This document shows positions 5,778-6,654 of a stretch of DNA of 6,654 nucleotides, one piece after another. A model generated the notes under the pieces. The model saw only the letters and a program-made list of their open reading frames with translations. It searched no databases and was not told the origin of the DNA. The translations under genes and the position numbers were made by a program. Numbering within the stretch: position 1 is the first letter of the stretch; each line of letters starts with the position of its first letter. This DNA comes from Deltaproteobacteria bacterium (GTDB lineage: Bacteria; Desulfobacterota_B; Binatia; Bin18): positions 1-6,654 of the forward strand of contig JAAXHF010000485.1 in the NCBI GenBank assembly GCA_012271025.1, written 5' to 3'.

Positions 5778-6654
5778 ATGGCCGGTACGCAAAAAGAGCG
5801 GCTTGTGGTGATTGGCAACGGCATGGCGGGCGCGCGTGTTGTTGAGGAAATCCTGGCTCGCGACCCTGACCGCTTTGCCATTACCATGTTCGGTGCCGAG
5901 CCCTACGGCAACTATAACCGCATCCTGCTGTCCAACGTGCTGAACGGCGCACAGCGTATGGAGGAGACCTTTCTCAATCCCTTAGCCTGGTACGCAGAGC
6001 ATAACATCCAGCTCCACGCCGGCGTTAAAGCGACCCTGATTGATCGTGAGCGGCGTGTCGTTCTCGGTCGGCCTATGCGGACAGACGCCCCGGCCTATGG
6101 GCTCGACGGCTGGGCGCAAGCCGCGCCGTATATTGAAGAGCCCTACGACAAGGTCATTATCGCCACGGGATCCCGCCCGTTTGTGCCGCCCATGGATGGA
6201 ATGGGCAAGCGGGGTACGTTTCTCTTTCGGACCATCGATGACTGCGAGCAGATTGCCGCGTATGCCAAGCAGTGTCGGTGTGCCGCGGTCATCGGCGGGG
6301 GCTTGCTGGGGCTTGAGGCGGCGCGTGGCCTGCTGACCCACGGGGTCGAGGTCACCGTACTCGAAGCCGCGCCGCAGCCCATGAGTGCACAGCTCGACCC
6401 GGAATCCGGCGATCTGCTGAGCACGACGTTACGCCAGATGGACATCAACGTCCTGCTCGGAAAAATCACCACGCATATTCTCGGCGAAGAACACGTCACC
6501 GGGCTGCGGTTCACAGATGGGTCTGCGCTTGAGACCGACATGGTCGTGGTCAGCGCCGGCATTCGGCCTATTGTCGAGATTGCGACCGACTCCGGCCTGG
6601 CAGTTGAGCGCGGGATTGTGTGTGACGACCAGCTACGGACGAGCGACCCTGGCG
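5778..6654 (+). CDS. NAD(P)H/FAD-dependent oxidoreductase, NirB-like nitrite reductase large subunit N-terminal region (3' partial)
   Basis: The frame is open from the ATG to the window end, giving the first 292 residues. GAGGAGGA at 5763-5770 is a strong ribosome-binding site with 7-nt spacing. Two dinucleotide folds are visible: the FAD site VVIGNGMAG (10-18) and the NAD(P) site VIGGGLLGLEAA (171-182). Between them lies the family motif IIATGSRPFVPP (127-138), and SAGIRP (259-264) marks the second FAD contact. The start, with NYNRILLSNVL near residue 55, is typical of NirB and assimilatory nitrite-reductase flavoprotein subunits, which pass electrons from NAD(P)H to a siroheme centre in the cytoplasm. 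The BFD-like [2Fe-2S] and siroheme domains that would prove NirB lie outside the window, so a stand-alone reductase of this fold remains possible. An extra segment of roughly 15 residues (about 97-121) precedes PYDKVIIATGS compared with E. coli NirB. Confidence 0.85.
   Translation, partial: MAGTQKERLVVIGNGMAGARVVEEILARDPDRFAITMFGAEPYGNYNRILLSNVLNGAQRMEETFLNPLAWYAEHNIQLHAGVKATLIDRERRVVLGRPMRTDAPAYGLDGWAQAAPYIEEPYDKVIIATGSRPFVPPMDGMGKRGTFLFRTIDDCEQIAAYAKQCRCAAVIGGGLLGLEAARGLLTHGVEVTVLEAAPQPMSAQLDPESGDLLSTTLRQMDINVLLGKITTHILGEEHVTGLRFTDGSALETDMVVVSAGIRPIVEIATDSGLAVERGIVCDDQLRTSDPG

Overview
The window reads as a chromosomal segment of a GC-rich, Gram-negative, probably uncultured bacterium. It opens on the end of an outer-membrane beta-barrel protein. 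Ribosome-binding sites are of the GAGG type, and the gene families are those common in proteobacterial and neighbouring phyla. I cannot fix the phylum from sequence alone. All intact genes lie on the + strand.

Left part (1-1456): the last 85 codons of a putative porin or alginate-export-type barrel are followed, after a 94-bp gap, by a complete phosphofructokinase. Its substrate-pocket residues (GGEDT and PKTID) point to pyrophosphate rather than ATP as the phosphoryl donor.

Middle (1457-5076): a 174-bp spacer holds a duplicated hairpin at an 85-bp period. Its arms are conserved and one base pair covaries, while its loops have diverged. The second hairpin ends next to the Shine-Dalgarno of the following operon. 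That operon has two genes overlapping by ATGA: a fusion of a circularly permuted ATP-grasp with an alpha-E domain (847 aa), and a transglutaminase-like cysteine protease (301 aa). This set belongs to a widespread predicted peptide-ligation/cleavage system whose product is, to my knowledge, unassigned. A proteasome-like Anbu subunit, often linked to it, is not seen here.

Right part (5077-6654): about 700 bp carries no convincing intact gene. Just after the operon, on the opposite strand, lie the first ~49 codons of a second, different circularly permuted ATP-grasp gene, cut off abruptly. Further on are a hairpin, a short heptamer array (CCCYAAY) and a strong sigma-54-type -24/-12 promoter match. 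The promoter precedes the 5' part of a NirB-type FAD/NAD(P)H oxidoreductase, which runs off the window.

The most interesting items are the covarying duplicated hairpin ahead of the ATP-grasp/transglutaminase operon, the truncated antisense paralogue directly behind it, and the sigma-54 promoter of the NirB-like gene.
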